Shown here: one piece after another, positions 1 through 12,390 of the stretch | Position numbering within the stretch: position 1 is the stretch's first letter | Layout: every line of letters starts with the position of its first letter | From: Ashinkailepas kermadecensis | Taxonomy: Eukaryota; Arthropoda; Thecostraca; Neolepadidae | Length of the DNA stretch: 64,000 bases | Assembly (NCBI GenBank): GCA_034440615.1 | Contig: JAOTOM010003677.1 | Span: 1-64,000 of the forward strand | Direction: 5' to 3' | The notes under the pieces: model-generated | What the model was told of the DNA's origin: nothing | What the model saw: only the letters and a program-made list of their open reading frames with translations | Databases searched by the model: none | Program-made: the position numbers and the translations under genes

Positions 1-4
1 CTTT

Positions 5-220
5 GTGAATGTTCCTATGACTGTGGTGACTGAGATTCCTTGTGACGGACATTTCTTTGCCAGGTTCCACGAAAAGAGTGCATACGATTTTGCAGGAGAA
101 ACCTTTAAGCGTGCGGTAGCAAAAGAAAGCTGGACACATCCTTATACTAGACAGATTCTGACAAGAACTGACGCATTCGACAACCTGATGAAGGAGCTAT
201 TCACTGGTATCTTTTTGTGA
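5..220 (+). CDS. Unrecognised open frame at the left edge (possible gene end or relic)
   Basis: The frame is open from the window edge to a TGA at 218-220 and encodes about 71 residues of mixed, non-repetitive composition, unlike the array-derived frames elsewhere. I do not recognise a family. A possible splice acceptor (TTTCTTTGCCAG, ending near position 62) lies inside it, so part of it could be a terminal exon. It could also be chance or the end of a decayed mobile element that starts outside the window. No function is assigned. Confidence 0.2.
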   Translation: MNVPMTVVTEIPCDGHFFARFHEKSAYDFAGETFKRAVAKESWTHPYTRQILTRTDAFDNLMKELFTGIFL

Positions 221-1210
221 GCTCACAGAACATGGCAGAAGCGACTGAGAAAACTGAAATTCCGTTTCTTTAGGGCACTCATCCTCAAGGAGCGCAAATC
301 GTTTCACATGCTTTCACCTGTAGATGTCTTCAATGTGTCAGTCAGCTGTTTGTCACGAAAAGACGGACGGACGGTAGGTGCAAATCACAAATGAATAAGA
401 TGTCTGGGGCGCACCTTGATCTGACGTTATTTAGGCTCGATGCGAGGTCAGGGAGCATGCTTATTGATTGGATGTCAAGGCATTATTTGCATCAGCTTTG
501 GTGCACTTGTAGTTCCCGTTGATTTCCAATGATCAGCTTGTCACATTTAGGAGCTGTACTGGCTAATGCAAGCGTGGTCTTATTGCATGGCTGCTGTTCA
601 GGTGGTAAAATAACACGTTGTCCAGAATCCATGATTTACATTTGAGGTAGCGGCTGAGCAGGGCGTCGATTTCTGATAATTATTGGGGGTCCAATACATG
701 GAGGAAATGGTCGGGTCCAAATGCATTAGGGTGGGGCAGGGGGCGGTCACCACACAAAATGTCCCACGGTGTATGAGATGCAAACCATTGCAGAGAACTA
801 CTTTTCGTGGCCTCCCAAAACTTTCCGGGGCCATACCTCCACAACCATTGGTCGGACCGGTCTCGATGTTGCACAGGAGGATTCGCAGTACATGATTACC
901 CCACAAGCCAACCTTCATTAATATCTAAGAGATGGAGGTGAAAGTCATTGGTCGATCTGCCGTGGAATGCCCAAGCTGCTCACTCGGTTTCCGAAATTCT
1001 CTGATCCTTCATAGTTCCAATTGTATCTGTCAACGGGGCCTTCCCACGACAACCATGCTGAGCCGATAAATCCATCGTCTGTGCACAGACTTGATGACAA
1101 TGGCTTATACGATCCGGCTTCTGCTGTACACCCGCCAGTGTCTTCGATCGCAATGGCTGGTGTTCGAATGAGCATAGCAATCTCCGATCCAAATGACAGC
1201 CATTTGTCTG
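221..1210. other. No recognised feature
   Basis: About 1 kb of non-repetitive sequence. The short frames on both strands around 598-1230 overlap each other and show no family motif. I see no gene, RNA or repeat that I can support. Confidence 0.4.
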
Positions 1211-1385
1211 TCATAAAAGTCATAAAGTCATAAAGTGTTAAGGCTTAATAAGAGCCACAGGGGCCCATTTGGGTTAAGCCTATCTAGAAAAGGTACTAGA
1301 AATGTACATATTCTCACCCCAATCAATCCCTAATCCCAAGTTCCTAGGAAGCTATATATCCCAGCCTATCTAGCCCAGACCATGT
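1211..1385 (-). mobile_element. CR1-like LINE, 3'-terminal fragment
   Basis: This stretch is nearly identical to 17120-17290, with only scattered substitutions over about 165 bases. Read on the minus strand, both copies end in 8-bp tandem repeats TTTATGAC. Terminal short tandem repeats of this kind are typical of CR1-clade elements. The second copy lies next to a CR1-like reverse transcriptase in the same orientation, which supports the assignment. Only the 3' untranslated end is present here, as expected for severe 5' truncation. Confidence 0.7.
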
Positions 1386-2530
1386 GACTGTCGCATGACC
1401 TATCACATGGTCTAATACATACGCGATCCAGTTTGAATTTTGCTGGGATTTGCCGCCAGCTTATCGGCCTTCCGTGCTACCCGCATGCTTTCGACAACCC
1501 GCAGGTCCTGCCTCACAGTGTGCTGCGGTACAGCATCGAGCTGCTGTGTGCGCGGCGGCACAGCATTCAACGCCAGCGCGTACGGCGGCGCAGTATGCTG
1601 CCTGCTGACATGCTAGAATACCAGTTCATCTGATGATGAACGCACCGAATGCGGTACGTGCAAGATATTTGGGGTTGACGCATGTCAGTGCGGATGAATG
1701 GTGGTGTGCCTGATCACTAAGTGACGAGTTCTCGATCGATTAGCCACCTGTCCGGCCGTGGACACTGCCTGCGTGCCGCCGCGCCTGCCTCCCGAGGGCG
1801 GCGTTGGTGCGGGCGTCGGCAGCGGCGACCCACGCGGGGCTCTGTTGACCGAGCCATCGGTCGCCATGACGACGAGGCGACCTGTGCCGGCCGGCCCGGC
1901 CCGCCCCGGGCTGTGTGCCGTGACGCTGACGTGGCAGCGGGTACTGATTGTGCCAGCCCGCTCTCAAGTGCCGCTGTTTAAACGGTCTGCCGTTATTGAT
2001 TCGGGCGGCACCGCGTTTCGGAAGCCCGCTCGCTGACTGCCGCAGAATGCGTCTTGCATCGGGGAGGAGTTGAAATAGGTCACATGAAGTTCAAACTTAC
2101 TGCAGATTGCGGATGGCGTGATGACCTACGTCGTGCATGGACATCCCTTGGACATTTTGTACTTGTGAGGACAACTTGAACGGTTTCTGGGCAGTTGATT
2201 GGACTCGATGTAATATATTTGGGAATCTTCCTCCTGGTGCAGTCAGCTGTCTGTCTAAGCGTAATCATTTGGTAATGCAAGTAATTAGCTAGACACTGTT
2301 AAGTGTCATTTGACTCTCCCTTGGCAACATTTTTTTTGTTTAGTCATGTGGATGCCTACAGGTGTTTTAGCATGAATTGCCACTTTTAAACAGGCTGTAC
2401 ATAGTGCATAATAGCTTTATGATCACAAAGGTATATGCCAACACATGCAAAACGTTTGTTTTGTTTTGTGGAATCCGACTCGTCTCTTGGCTTAGGTCTT
2501 CCACAGCTGCCCCGTGGTGGCTGTGGGCAC
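1386..2530. other. No recognised gene; GC-rich stretch 1740-2000
   Basis: Positions 1740-2000 are very GC-rich and have frames open on both strands, which at this base composition is not evidence of coding. No conserved domain was recognised. Confidence 0.35.
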
Positions 2531-2532
2531 AG

Positions 2533-2675
2533 TCCGGGTCACCTACCCTGGTCATGCCGTGCACGATCCGGGTCACCTCCCCCTGACCATGCCGCGCGGG
2601 TGGCGCACGGCCCGGGTTATTTCCCCCTGGTCATGCCGCACAGGTGGCGCACGGCCTGGGTCACCTCCCCCTGGT
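2533..2675. repeat. Minisatellite, about 46-bp unit, 3 copies
   Basis: Imperfect direct repeats combining GGGTCACCTCCCCCTGG with a block containing ATGCCGC and GGTGGCGCACGG. There are about three units with substitutions between them. Confidence 0.75.
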
Positions 2676-3520
2676 AAACAGAATTGGCAGAGCCCTGAAC
2701 CATTAGTTTTAGCGTTATGGAGAGTGGATGAAGGTACATGCTGAGCTCTGTCAGAGCCACATTATTGTTTTGATTATTTGGGTTTAAGGGCGCGCCGACT
2801 GCAGGGTCATTTGGCGCCCATTGTCAGAGCCACAGTCCATAGCCAGGAGTCCAGTCGTGACAGGTCCAGGTCCAGGTGACAGGTTCGGGTCAGGGCCGGC
2901 CAGTAAGGCGGCTGATCATCACGTGCTCGTTAAGATTCTCGTTCAGCCAGACCCTGGCCGCTGTGGTGGTGTGGACAGTCGGAGCGTCCAGCTGCACCCA
3001 TTAGTTGTTTGCGTTCACACGTTTTCTCACGTGTGGCCACATCACGCGCTGCAGCAATTCCAGGAGCCGAATTCGGCTGTTGACCGAAGAGTTGTCATGC
3101 CAGTGAACGAGGATCCTCCATTAGGTAACTGCGACTCAGCCCAGCACATGACTGTGTCGCCGCCCTGCACTCTGCAGTACATGTCCACTGCTGGGTCACA
3201 TGGAGCCCAGTGTCGTTCATTCTGCTTGTTCGGACACTGGCTCAGCACAAACCGGTTTTTGTCGCTCTATGCGGCGTTCTCTTCAAAGCTTGACCGCTGG
3301 AGAAGCACGACCCTACCGGCCCTCCGCGTCTCGCTTGGTTTCACCACTGTGTGTGGTTTGCAAGGATACCCAGCAGCACTCCTTTCTGACGATGCACCAA
3401 TATGTTGAAACATAAATACCAATAGATCTACTTACAGTGGTGAGAGACACTGGCCTCTTCCTTTTTCAATATTCCTGGAGTGAGTCCCCCACCCTGTTCG
3501 CAAAATTATTTGAGAAGGAG
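2676..3520. other. No recognised feature
   Basis: Non-repetitive sequence. A 195-residue open frame at 2821-3408 has no recognisable motif, and overlapping frames are open on the other strand. Confidence 0.35.
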
Positions 3521-3691
3521 GACAGCTCTCAGACGAGGCCTTTGGCCGTACCTGCCCCTGACACTGAGAAGGGTCAGGGGCAGGACAGCTCTCAGACGAG
3601 GCCTTTGGCCGTGCCTGCCCCTGACACTGAGAAGGGTCAGGGGCAGGACAGCTCTCAGACGAGGCCTTTGGCCGTACCTGCCCCCTGACAC
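3521..3691. repeat. Minisatellite, 63-bp unit, 2.7 copies
   Basis: Units start at 3521, 3584 and 3647 with the block GACAGCTCTCAGACGAGGCC and are nearly identical, differing at single positions. The period is a multiple of three, so one frame reads a 21-residue repeat, but nothing else suggests coding. Confidence 0.9.
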
Positions 3692-4053
3692 TGAAACAAA
3701 TCTGTTGACGGGTCTTCTAAGCGCGATAAGAGAAGGTATGTCCCTCTGAGAAAGCCTAAATTGAGACAGAAATTTCCGCCGTTCGGTGTGTTTTCAAGCT
3801 CCAATTTCAAGACCAAACCACGCTTCTTGTTCCTTGGAAAGTGAGGGTTTTTACCTTTGGGTGCGGAATGAGGAAATGCCATCTCGGGCGTTCGGAACAG
3901 ACTAGGTGGTCTACACGCATGCAAAATAGATAAAAATCAAATTGTTCCAAGAGTTTTCAGCATATTCATTATGTGCGCTTCATTTGTGCATTTCGTGTTC
4001 TTGCAATGCACTTTTAAAAGTAACATTTCAGGTGAAAGTCCCTCTAAACTCCT
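3692..4053. other. No recognised feature
   Basis: Single-copy spacer between two minisatellites. No motif seen. Confidence 0.4.
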
Positions 4054-4378
4054 GACTGCGGCACGGTCAGAGGTGTACCTCTCGACTGCGGCACGGTCAG
4101 AGGTATACCTCCCGACTGCGGCACGGTCAGAGGTGTACCTCTCTACTGCGGCACGGTCAGAGGTGTACCTCCCGACTGCGGCACGGTCAGAGGTGTACCT
4201 CCCGACTGTGGCACGGTCAGAGGTGTACCTCTCGACTGCAGCACGGTCAGAGATGTTCCTCCCTACTGCAGCGCTATCAGAGGTGTACCTCCCGACTACA
4301 TCATGATCAGAGGTGAACCTCCCGACTGCACCAAAGTCAGAGGTGTACCTCCCGACTGCAGCGCGGTCAAGGGGTGTA
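4054..4378. repeat. Minisatellite, 30-bp unit, about 11 copies
   Basis: Head-to-tail 30-bp units carrying GCACGGTCAGAGGTGTACCT. They are nearly identical in the left part and progressively diverged toward 4260-4378, a pattern expected for array edges. Confidence 0.95.
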
Positions 4379-5580
4379 CCGCTAGCACCTCCCCTCTCTT
4401 TGACACTTGTTGTATTTGGTGAACAAGCGGGCCTATTTGGGAGATGAATTTTGGTTCCATGGAAAAAAACAAGGATGGAAAAAATTAGGTACCTGTTCGC
4501 GTAAACTTATGAAGTTTTTATTTTCGAAGAATGTAGTGGTATTCTGAGGTAGGCAACTATTGAGATAAGTGCCATTTTGTTCCTAGATCCAAAAGATTGG
4601 CTTCTCCACACTTTCCTTAGTCACTGTGTATGTGTAGCAATGTCCTAAAATTTTGAACTTGACATGGAAACCATCACCTATCAGGAGCTTGTGTTGACCT
4701 CCTGCGGTCTCAGTTTAATTTCCTGAATTTATTTTCATGACAATTCACAGCACACAACTGTAGTAACTGCTACATCTTCACCATTTCACGTGCGTCTTTT
4801 TACCAGATACCTGGCACCTGTGCAATGGCAACCTTGTAAGCAGATGCGGTGTTCGTCTGTCATTATCATCTTTTGCCCGTACGTTTCCCTCTGATATTGG
4901 CAAATTGTTTCGACGTCTTCAGAGAGTTTTGACGTCTTCACCTGCTACTCTCCACTCAAGGAAAAATGAATTATATCGCACTGGTCTGTGTGCGTGTGTG
5001 AATAACTGGGACAATTGCTTTCCCCACGGTATTGCATTGGTACGTATTTGCCAGCATTAACAAGTTCTTCCACAAATCTGGAGCCTCGATGTCGCTGATC
5101 TGCGATTTAGTTTTATGAGTGTGGTATCGAATGTGGATGATACGTTGATGGAAATTCACTTTGCATTGCAAAATTACATGACAAGTTCTTCCCACCCTCG
5201 TGCGTAATCCCCCCCCCCACCCAGGGCCTTACCCCTTGCGATATGCGATGCACATACGTGGATGCGTGTGTGCTGACTGATGAGTTAGGCTATTCATGTA
5301 TGCGCCCCTCGGCAGGCGGGGGAATATTTATACAATTGGCTGTAGAACAAGTGTGGTGTCTTAGCAATGTAGTCGGATAGCAGCACACACACACGTTGCT
5401 CGAAGGCCACAGCAGCAATCTGGGGAGTGTAGTCGGGTGCAGCTGCATATGAGAGCCTTCCACCAGCTGACGCCGCGGCTTGTCCAAAGCCTAGTCAGCT
5501 GTCTGCGTCCGGCGACACGTGTTGTCGTGTTCCGCCCTGCCTCGGCGACGAAGGGCGGTCGGGCTCAGCGGGCGGCGTGG
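4379..5580. other. No recognised feature
   Basis: AT-richer single-copy sequence with no long frame, RNA gene or repeat that I can identify. A short C-run lies at 5210-5220. Confidence 0.4.
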
Positions 5581-6020
5581 CGGCCGGCACCGCAGGCCGA
5601 TGCCGTGACCGGACAGTGACGACTGGCGACTGCCGGCATCGCAGGCCGATGCCGTGACCGGACAGTGACGACTGGCGACTGCCGGCACCGCAGGCCGATG
5701 CCGTGACCAGACAGTGACGACTGGCGACTGCCGGCATCGCAGGCCGATGCCGTGACGGCGGCGGCCGGCACCGCAGGCCGATGCCGTGACCGGACAGTGA
5801 CGACTGGCGACTGCCGGCATCGCAGGCCGATGCCGTGACGGCGGCGGTCGGCACCGCAGGCCGATGCCGTGACCGGACAGTGACGACTGGCGACTGCCGG
5901 CATCGCAGGCCGATGCCGTGACGGCGGCTGCCGGCACCGCAGGCCGATGCCGTGACCGGACAGTGACGACTGGCGGCTGCCGGCACCGCAGGCCGATGCC
6001 GTGACCGGACAGTGACGACT
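5581..6020. repeat. Minisatellite, 49-bp unit with shorter variants
   Basis: Units share CGCAGGCCGATGCCGTGACC followed by GGACAGTGACGACTGGCG. Some units lack the second block and are about 36 bp. Full and short units are interleaved, giving a two-type array of about ten units. Confidence 0.95.
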
Positions 6021-6190
6021 CGCGCCGTCTGTTGTCCGTCAGTGCTGCTGAGGTCGGCTTGCCGAAGGTCAACCCGACCGATCGATGCAGTTGGCACGCG
6101 GTCCAGCGCGAGACAACAGGGATCTGCGTCTCCGCTACGCATGGACACTTAGTCAATGTGTGGGTGTTTCGAGGTGTGCCATGACGCGTG

Positions 6191-6545
<355 letters not shown>

Positions 6546-6556
6546 CCAATGGCCAT

Positions 6557-8477
6557 GCATGGAATCCTTATGAAGCTACACGAATACGGTTTGCGAGGAT
6601 GTATGGCTGTCTTCCTGCAAAATGTCCTAGCAAATCGTCGGTTTCGGGTCGGTGTTGGTGAGCGACTCTCGCGATGGTTCAACCAGGTTAACGGCATTCC
6701 CCGAGGCAGTGTGCTTAGTGTCGCCCTGATCGCCATTATCATCAACGATATCGGATCTGTTCTGTCGCCGTCAATATCCCGCTCGCTGTTCGTGGACGAT
6801 TTTACGATCTGGACGACCAGCGTTTCATCACCAATATTGCAGCGACAGTTACAGCTCGCTGTCGCCAGGCTGGAGCGCTGGACGAAGGCGAACGGCTTTC
6901 GTTTCTCAACGGCGAAAACCGAAACTGTCAGGATATGAAAATCAGACTATATGGTTCGGAGATTCCAACGGAGCCGACTGTTAAATTCCTCGGCGTCTTC
7001 TAGACAACCGACTTACGTACAGGCATCACTGTAGGATGCTTAGAGATAGGTGTTTTAAGTCTATGAATGTTCTGAAAGTGGTTGCGCGTACGTCGTATGG
7101 GGCGGATAGACCAACCCTGCTGCAGCTATATCGCTCCCTGATTCGGTCAAAATTAGACTACGCATGTTTCGTCTACGACGGCGCAGCTCTGACCACCAAA
7201 CGAACATTAGACACGGTACACCACTCAGCACTCGGTATCTGCACCGGCGCATTTCGCACCACACCGATTTCTAGTCTATTGGTAGAGTCCAACGAGCCAA
7301 CGCTTTCTATGCGTCGGGAACTGCTCGGTATGCGTTATGCCTGCAAGCTGCGACAGTTCCCTAATCACCCAACGTACCGTTCCGTGTTATCGCGGAGCGT
7401 TCTGGCTCTCTTCGGAAGACGACGGCCTGTCAGCTGTGTTCCCTTCTGTGTCAGAATTCGCACACTATTCGAGGACAGCGGAATAAGATTACGCGGAGTG
7501 ATGCGTGTCGGAACGAGGAAAATCCCTCCCTGGACACTGGCATCTCCAGATATTGACATTTCGCTGTCATATCTCAAAAAGTGTGAAGTCGTTCCCGAAG
7601 AATTCAGACTAAGGTCACTAGAGTTGATGGCATCTTACAGCCATTTTACAGACACCTACACAGATGGATCCAAGACCGAATCTGGTGTTGGGAGTGCGTT
7701 CGTAATGGGCACAGTGGTCAGGACGTTTTCGCTTCCGCCACATTCATCGGTCTATACATCTGAATTGGTTGCCTTAGACAAATACTGAGTTTTATTGAGA
7801 CATGTGATGACACGCGGCATATAATTTACACCGATTCTCTTAGCAGTCTTATGACTATAAATGCGTTTTATCCGTCGAACGCACTCGCACAAGATATTTT
7901 ACGCAGGCTTACATTGCTGACCTGCGCTGGAAAAACAGTTATTCTATGTTGGATTCCGAGCCAAGTGGGAATCCGTGGGAACGAGGCCGCGGATGCTGCG
8001 GCGAAGCGTGGTTCACGTGCCCCGCGCACACGTTCCCTGCCTCTCCCTGCGAGGGACTTTTACTCGAATGTGAAGGGATTTATTCTCAGTAAGTGGCAGT
8101 CAAGCTGGGACTCCTTAGCAAACAATAAGTTGAAAACTGTAAAGCCCTGTATTGGTTACTGGGCTTCATCCTCACAGCGAAACAGACGTCACGAGGTTTC
8201 TCTGTGTCGCCTGCGCGTGGGACATACCTATGCGACACACCGATATCTTCTGGGTGGTGGCGAGACGCCGCTGTGCCCGAAATGCACGGCACCAATGTCT
8301 GTGCGACACATTTTAGTTTCATGTCCCCGGCTTGCCCACGAACGGAGACGTCACTTTGGACGTTCCTCTGTCTCGCTTCGGGAAGTATTAGGGGACGAGT
8401 CTGACATTGTTCACTCGGGACAACTTTTCCAATTCCTCTTGGAAATTAGATTTTCCGTGGTTTACACCGGCTATTAA
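6557..8477 (+). pseudogene. LINE copy A ORF2 remnant: reverse transcriptase, RNase H, C-terminal zinc finger
   Basis: The remnant encodes the C-terminal half of an I-type ORF2. In order it has the reverse transcriptase region with a GSVLSVAL block and the catalytic FVDD box (near 6790), the thumb-like region with SYGADRP and RSKLDYACFVYDGA (7090-7190), and an RNase H domain. The RNase H domain shows TDGSK (near 7660), SELVA and, after a frameshift, [20 protein letters not shown] (near 7955-8010). The C terminus carries CPKC...H...C, a CCHC-like finger. At least two frameshifts break the frame. The endonuclease and the N-terminal half of the reverse transcriptase are missing through 5' truncation. 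It is most similar in sequence to copy B. Confidence 0.9.
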
Positions 8478-8659
8478 CATACTGATGCAGACGCGGCTAG
8501 CACCAGTTTTATTATGAATATATTCGACATCATCTTATAACTCGTTATCCGAAGTGGCGCTCACACGCTTTTATGTATGAATGACTGAGTTATGGGCACT
8601 ATATGACCTGTGCAGTCGATGCGCCCCTAAACCACAATAACTAACTAACTAACAACTAA
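6557..8659 (+). mobile_element. I-superfamily LINE copy A, 5'-truncated, with 11-bp target-site duplication
   Basis: The copy begins abruptly inside the reverse transcriptase coding region and ends in a tail of TAACTAACTAAC-type repeats. The direct repeat CCAATGGCCAT occurs immediately before it (6546-6556) and immediately after it (8660-8670). Exact short duplications at a 5'-truncated copy with a repetitive tail are the signature of target-primed reverse transcription. The conserved 3' hairpin lies at 8593-8627, with one arm base mutated (GGGCAC against GCGCCC). The body has frameshifts near 6938-7030 and 7788-7850, so the copy is not recent. Confidence 0.93.
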
Positions 8660-8905
8660 CCAATGGCCATCATTCCACTGAATCAGTATTGTATGTCACG
8701 ATGCTTCCTTTGATCCATCGTTGAGTGGAGGGAAGGGTGTTCTCTGGATTTCGCTCGCTTTTGATCAATGCCCGCACCAAGCAGCGCTTACTGCGCTGGC
8801 CTTGAATTTCTAAACTAATGAGGAAACTCCAGAGCAGGAGGTAATTTTGTGCGTTGGGTTTAACGTACCGTCAACAGCAGCCACAGGGTTGGAGCGGAGT
8901 CAGGC

Positions 8906-9484
8906 TCGTCGCTCCCGGGGCTGGGCTGGTCGCTCCTGGAGCCGGCTGGTCGCTCCTGGAGCCGGCAGGTCGCTCCCGGGGCTGGGCTGGTCGCTCCTGG
9001 AGCCGGCAGGTCGCTCCCGGGGCTGGGCTGGTCGCTCCTGGAGCCGGCAGTTCGCTCCCGGGGCTGGGCTGGTCGCTCCCGGAGCTGGGCTGGTCGCTCC
9101 TGGAGCCGGCAGGTCGCTCCCGGGGCTGGGCTGGTCGCTCCCGGAGCTGGGCTGGTCGCTCCTGGAGCCGGCAGGTCGCTCCCGGGGCTGGGCTGGTCGC
9201 TCCTGTAGCCGGCAGTTCGCTCCCGGGGCTGGGATGGTCGCTACCGGAGCTGGGCTGGTCGCTCCTGGAGCCGGCAGGTCGCTCCCGGGGCTGGGATGGT
9301 CGCTACCGGAGCTGGGCTGGTCGCTCCTGGAGCCGGCAGGTCGCTCCCGGGGCTGGGATGGTCGCTACCGGAGCTGGGCTGGTCGCTCCTGGAGCCGGCA
9401 GGTCGCTCCCGGGGCTGGGCTGGTCGCTCCTGGAGCCGGCAGGTCGCTCCCGGGGCTGGGCTGGTCGCTCCTGGAGCCGGCTGG
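8906..9484. repeat. 21-bp minisatellite, left segment (about 27 copies)
   Basis: Two alternating 21-bp unit types, one containing GGTCGCTCCTGGAGCCGG and one containing GGTCGCTCCCGGGGCTGG. The same family resumes at 11099-11361 after LINE copies B and C, so the two segments are probably one array split by insertion. Confidence 0.97.
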
Positions 9485-10650
9485 TTGCATGTAAGTTGCG
9501 ACAGTTCCCTGACCATCCTATTTATGGGTCAATATTTTCGCGCCATGTGTTGGCTCTGTTCAGAGGGAGGCGACGCGAAAGTGCCCTTTAACCTTTCTGC
9601 GTCAGAATCCGCGCGCTCTTAGAAGACCACAACGTGAAACTACGCGGGGTGATGGGTGTGACGTCATTAAGATGTTCTCCTTGAAAACTGACGTCTCCAA
9701 GCATCGATGTGTCGCTCTCGTGCCTGAGGAAAGGTGACGTCCTTCCACAGGAACTTAAACTAAGGGCACTAGAACTGATCTCCTCATACAGAAACTATAC
9801 GTCAACGTATACAGACGGAAGACACCGGTGTCTTCCAGTGTCCGAAGACGGACACCGGTGTTGGATGTGCCTTTGTGTCGGCTACTATGCGTAGATCGTT
9901 TTCTCTCCCAGCCAACGCATCTGTTTACACATCGGAGCTGGTCTTCATAAACAAAGCTTTGAGTTTCATTGAGATGGCTGATCATGCACAGCACGTACTA
10001 TTTAGCGACTCGCTCAGCGGCCTACTCGCGCTAGGAGTGTTTTATCCATCGAACTCAATTTTACAGGAGATTTTGTCTAGACTCACATCGCTGACCATCA
10101 GAGGAAAAACGGTCATATTCTGCTGGATTCCGAGCCACGTGGGCATCTGTGGCAATGAGGCCGCTGATGCTGCAGCGAAGCGTGCTGCTCGGGCTCCTTA
10201 CACGCGATGTCTCCCTCTCCCTGCCACCGAATTATATCCGGAAATAAAAAGCCACCTCTTCACGAGGTGGCAGGCCAGTTGGGACGCCACCATGGACAAC
10301 AAGCTGAGAACAATTAAACACTGTATCATGAATGGTTATCATCATCACATAAAGTCAGACGGCACGAGGTGGCACTATGTTGCCTGCGAATTGGCCACAC
10401 GTACGAGACTCACCGATACCTTCTGACCGGCGGTGACATTCCGCTGTGCCCAAGGTGCCATGCTGCACTGTCAGTGCGGCACGTGCTAATTGCCCGCAAC
10501 CGACTTACCGACAAGCGAAGGCGTCATTTTGGACGTACCGCTCTGTCCCTTAGGGAAGTATTAGGTGACGAGTCATCAATTGTTCAATCGGGACGGCTCT
10601 TTCACTTCCTATCAGAAATCAAGTTTTCTGTGATTTATGCCCCTCATTAA
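9485..10650 (+). pseudogene. LINE copy B ORF2 remnant (RNase H and C-terminal finger)
   Basis: Translated pieces cover the region before the RNase H, then the RNase H itself with SDSLSGLLAL and [20 protein letters not shown] near 10117-10180. The C-terminal segment has CPRCHAALSVRHVL and ends at a TAA at 10648-10650. A frameshift near 10380 separates the RNase H from the finger. Further frame breaks lie at 9590-9880, where the TDG region is scrambled by a short local duplication (ACACCGGTGT blocks at 9823-9860). Non-functional. Confidence 0.88.
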
Positions 10651-10833
10651 CTTGTTCTTACACCTGACAAAATGAGAATCGTAGCACGGTATTGTATCAC
10701 ACTTGTACTTGACCTCGTGACATGTCATTCTGACTGACTCTTGTTTGCATTTCACTGTTTGACTGACGATGATATGGGCGCTGCATGACCGATGCAGCCG
10801 ATGCGCCCCTAAACTCCAATAACCAACCAATCA
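9485..10833 (+). mobile_element. I-superfamily LINE copy B, 5'-truncated, inside a minisatellite
   Basis: The copy starts within the last minisatellite unit at about 9485, where the sequence switches to a LINE segment matching copy A (encoding CKLRQFP). It ends with the 3' hairpin (arms GGGCGC 10776-10781 and GCGCCC 10803-10808) and an AACCAACC tail. The array on its left continues after copy C, so it was integrated into the array or the array later grew around it. Confidence 0.85.
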
Positions 10834-11098
10834 CTCCGCGATCTCCTAAGTGACCACTCGCGCGCGGTAACTTCGGGACGGCTTTTTCGCTTTCTTTCAG
10901 ATGTCGACTTCAGGGCGATTTATACACCTCACTAAAATGTAACACTAGAAGATCGGAATGACTTGCCTGTATTCTATAAGTTCGTGTACTACTGTTGAAC
11001 CGTTTAAGATCATTGGCACCATCTAACATTGCTATGGGCGCTGTATGACCAACGCAGTCGATGGGCCCCTAAGCCCAAATAACCAACCAACCACCCAA
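10834..11098 (+). mobile_element. I-superfamily LINE copy C, 3'-terminal fragment
   Basis: The fragment matches 34189-34445 (fragment G) closely, from the CTCCGCGATCTCCTA block through the end of ORF2 (encoding FLSDVDF) to the CCAAATAACCAACCAACC tail. It lies directly after the tail of copy B in the same orientation, so it may have inserted into that tail. Because the tail is itself repetitive, a target duplication cannot be distinguished. The 3' hairpin has a mutated right arm (GGGCCC at 11063-11068). Confidence 0.85.
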
Positions 11099-11361
11099 CC
11101 GGCTGGTCGCTCCTGGAGCCGACTGGTCGTTCCTGGAGCCAGCTGGTCGCTCCTGGAGCCGACTGGTCGCTCCTGGAGCCGACTGGTCGTTCCTGGAGCC
11201 GGCTGGTCGCTCCTGGAGCCGACTGGTCGCTCCTGGAGCCAGCTGGTCGCTCCTGGAGCCGGCTGGTCGCTCCTGGAGCCGACTGGTCGCTCCTGGAGCC
11301 GGCTGGTCGCTCCTGGAGCCGACTGGTCGCTCCTAGAGCCGGCTGGTCGCTCCTGGAGCCG
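11099..11361. repeat. 21-bp minisatellite, right segment (about 12.5 copies)
   Basis: Units of GGTCGCTCCTGGAGCCGRC. The array starts immediately after the AACCAACC tail of copy C. It is more homogeneous than the left segment and lacks the CCCGGGG unit type. Confidence 0.97.
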
Positions 11362-12390
11362 AGCACGACAGCCGTCAGGACGAGTTACGCTGTCTGGCGT
11401 GTGCTGCGGCACAGTATCTGCCATACTCACTGGCGGTCCGTGCTGCGCAGTATCGACGACGATGCTTGCGTCGGCGTGTGTTGCGGCGCAGTATCGACGT
11501 TGCGTGCGTGGCCGCCGTGAGTGGGGTGGCGCTGTTTTCGTCCGATAGGGTGGGGGAGGAGGAGAAGGGGGGGGCTCTTGACGCCTGGGAGTGATCGCTC
11601 TCTGACGGCTGCTGTCGTCAGCTCGTCAACGGAGGCGCATTAATTAGGCGCACAGCCGATGTCCGTTCCCGAGCAGCACGCCCCTCCCGCCGGTAATCTC
11701 CCTTCAGATCATGCGCTCTCCCCCTGAACCGATCCGCTCTGGCGCAATCCGACGCTGCGCCCGATTAGGCCACGTTCAGCCGCGATGAGCGGACTGTGTT
11801 TTTTTGTTCACCGAGTCAGTGTCTCATCAAAATGGCATTATCGTCGTCGGTGCAGGTGGCTGATGTGATCAGTCGTCCCCAGCACAGGCGTCCGGTCAGC
11901 GCCGCGGCACGGGACCCGTGTTCGGTCCGGTCTGATGCGGCCGCCTTTCCCGCCCGGCACTGGTCCGGTCTAATGTGATCCGGTCCGCCCTACCACGGCG
12001 TCCGGTCTCATGTGACCCGGCCCGCTCTGCGCGGTCTGATCCGATGGATCCGGTCCACCCTGCCCCGGAGTCCGATCCGCTCTGCCATCGTCTTGTCTGA
12101 TGTGGTCCAGTCCGCTCGGTTCTGGTTCGGAGTGCTTTGATCAGGCTATTGTATTCTGTCGTGGTGCGGCTGTATGGTGCTACAGCGGTTCTGCGCTCTG
12201 TGGTGGTGTGATCTGGTCTGCTACACCTTCTGCCTGGCCTGTGCATCTTTATCTCGTCAGGTATGGCCTGATATTATCTAATTTGATCCAGCCTGATCTA
12301 ATCTGAGCCAGTTTTACCGTTCCCTTAAGAAACGATAACACTTTGTAAGAAGGAAGCTCCGCTTTCGGCCCGGATGCGGTATTGTGCGGT
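11362..12390. other. No recognised gene; degenerate GTCCGGTCY-rich stretch
   Basis: Positions 11880-12250 contain many irregular CCGGTCCG and GTCTGATGTGATCCGGTCC-like words, a degraded relative of the adjacent 71-74 bp satellite. Nothing else was recognised. Confidence 0.45.

Noticed and set aside
8847..9591. Pro/Gly/Ser-rich open frames across the 21-bp minisatellite
   Set aside because: The period is a multiple of three and free of stops in several frames. The frames join array to LINE sequence and have no independent support.
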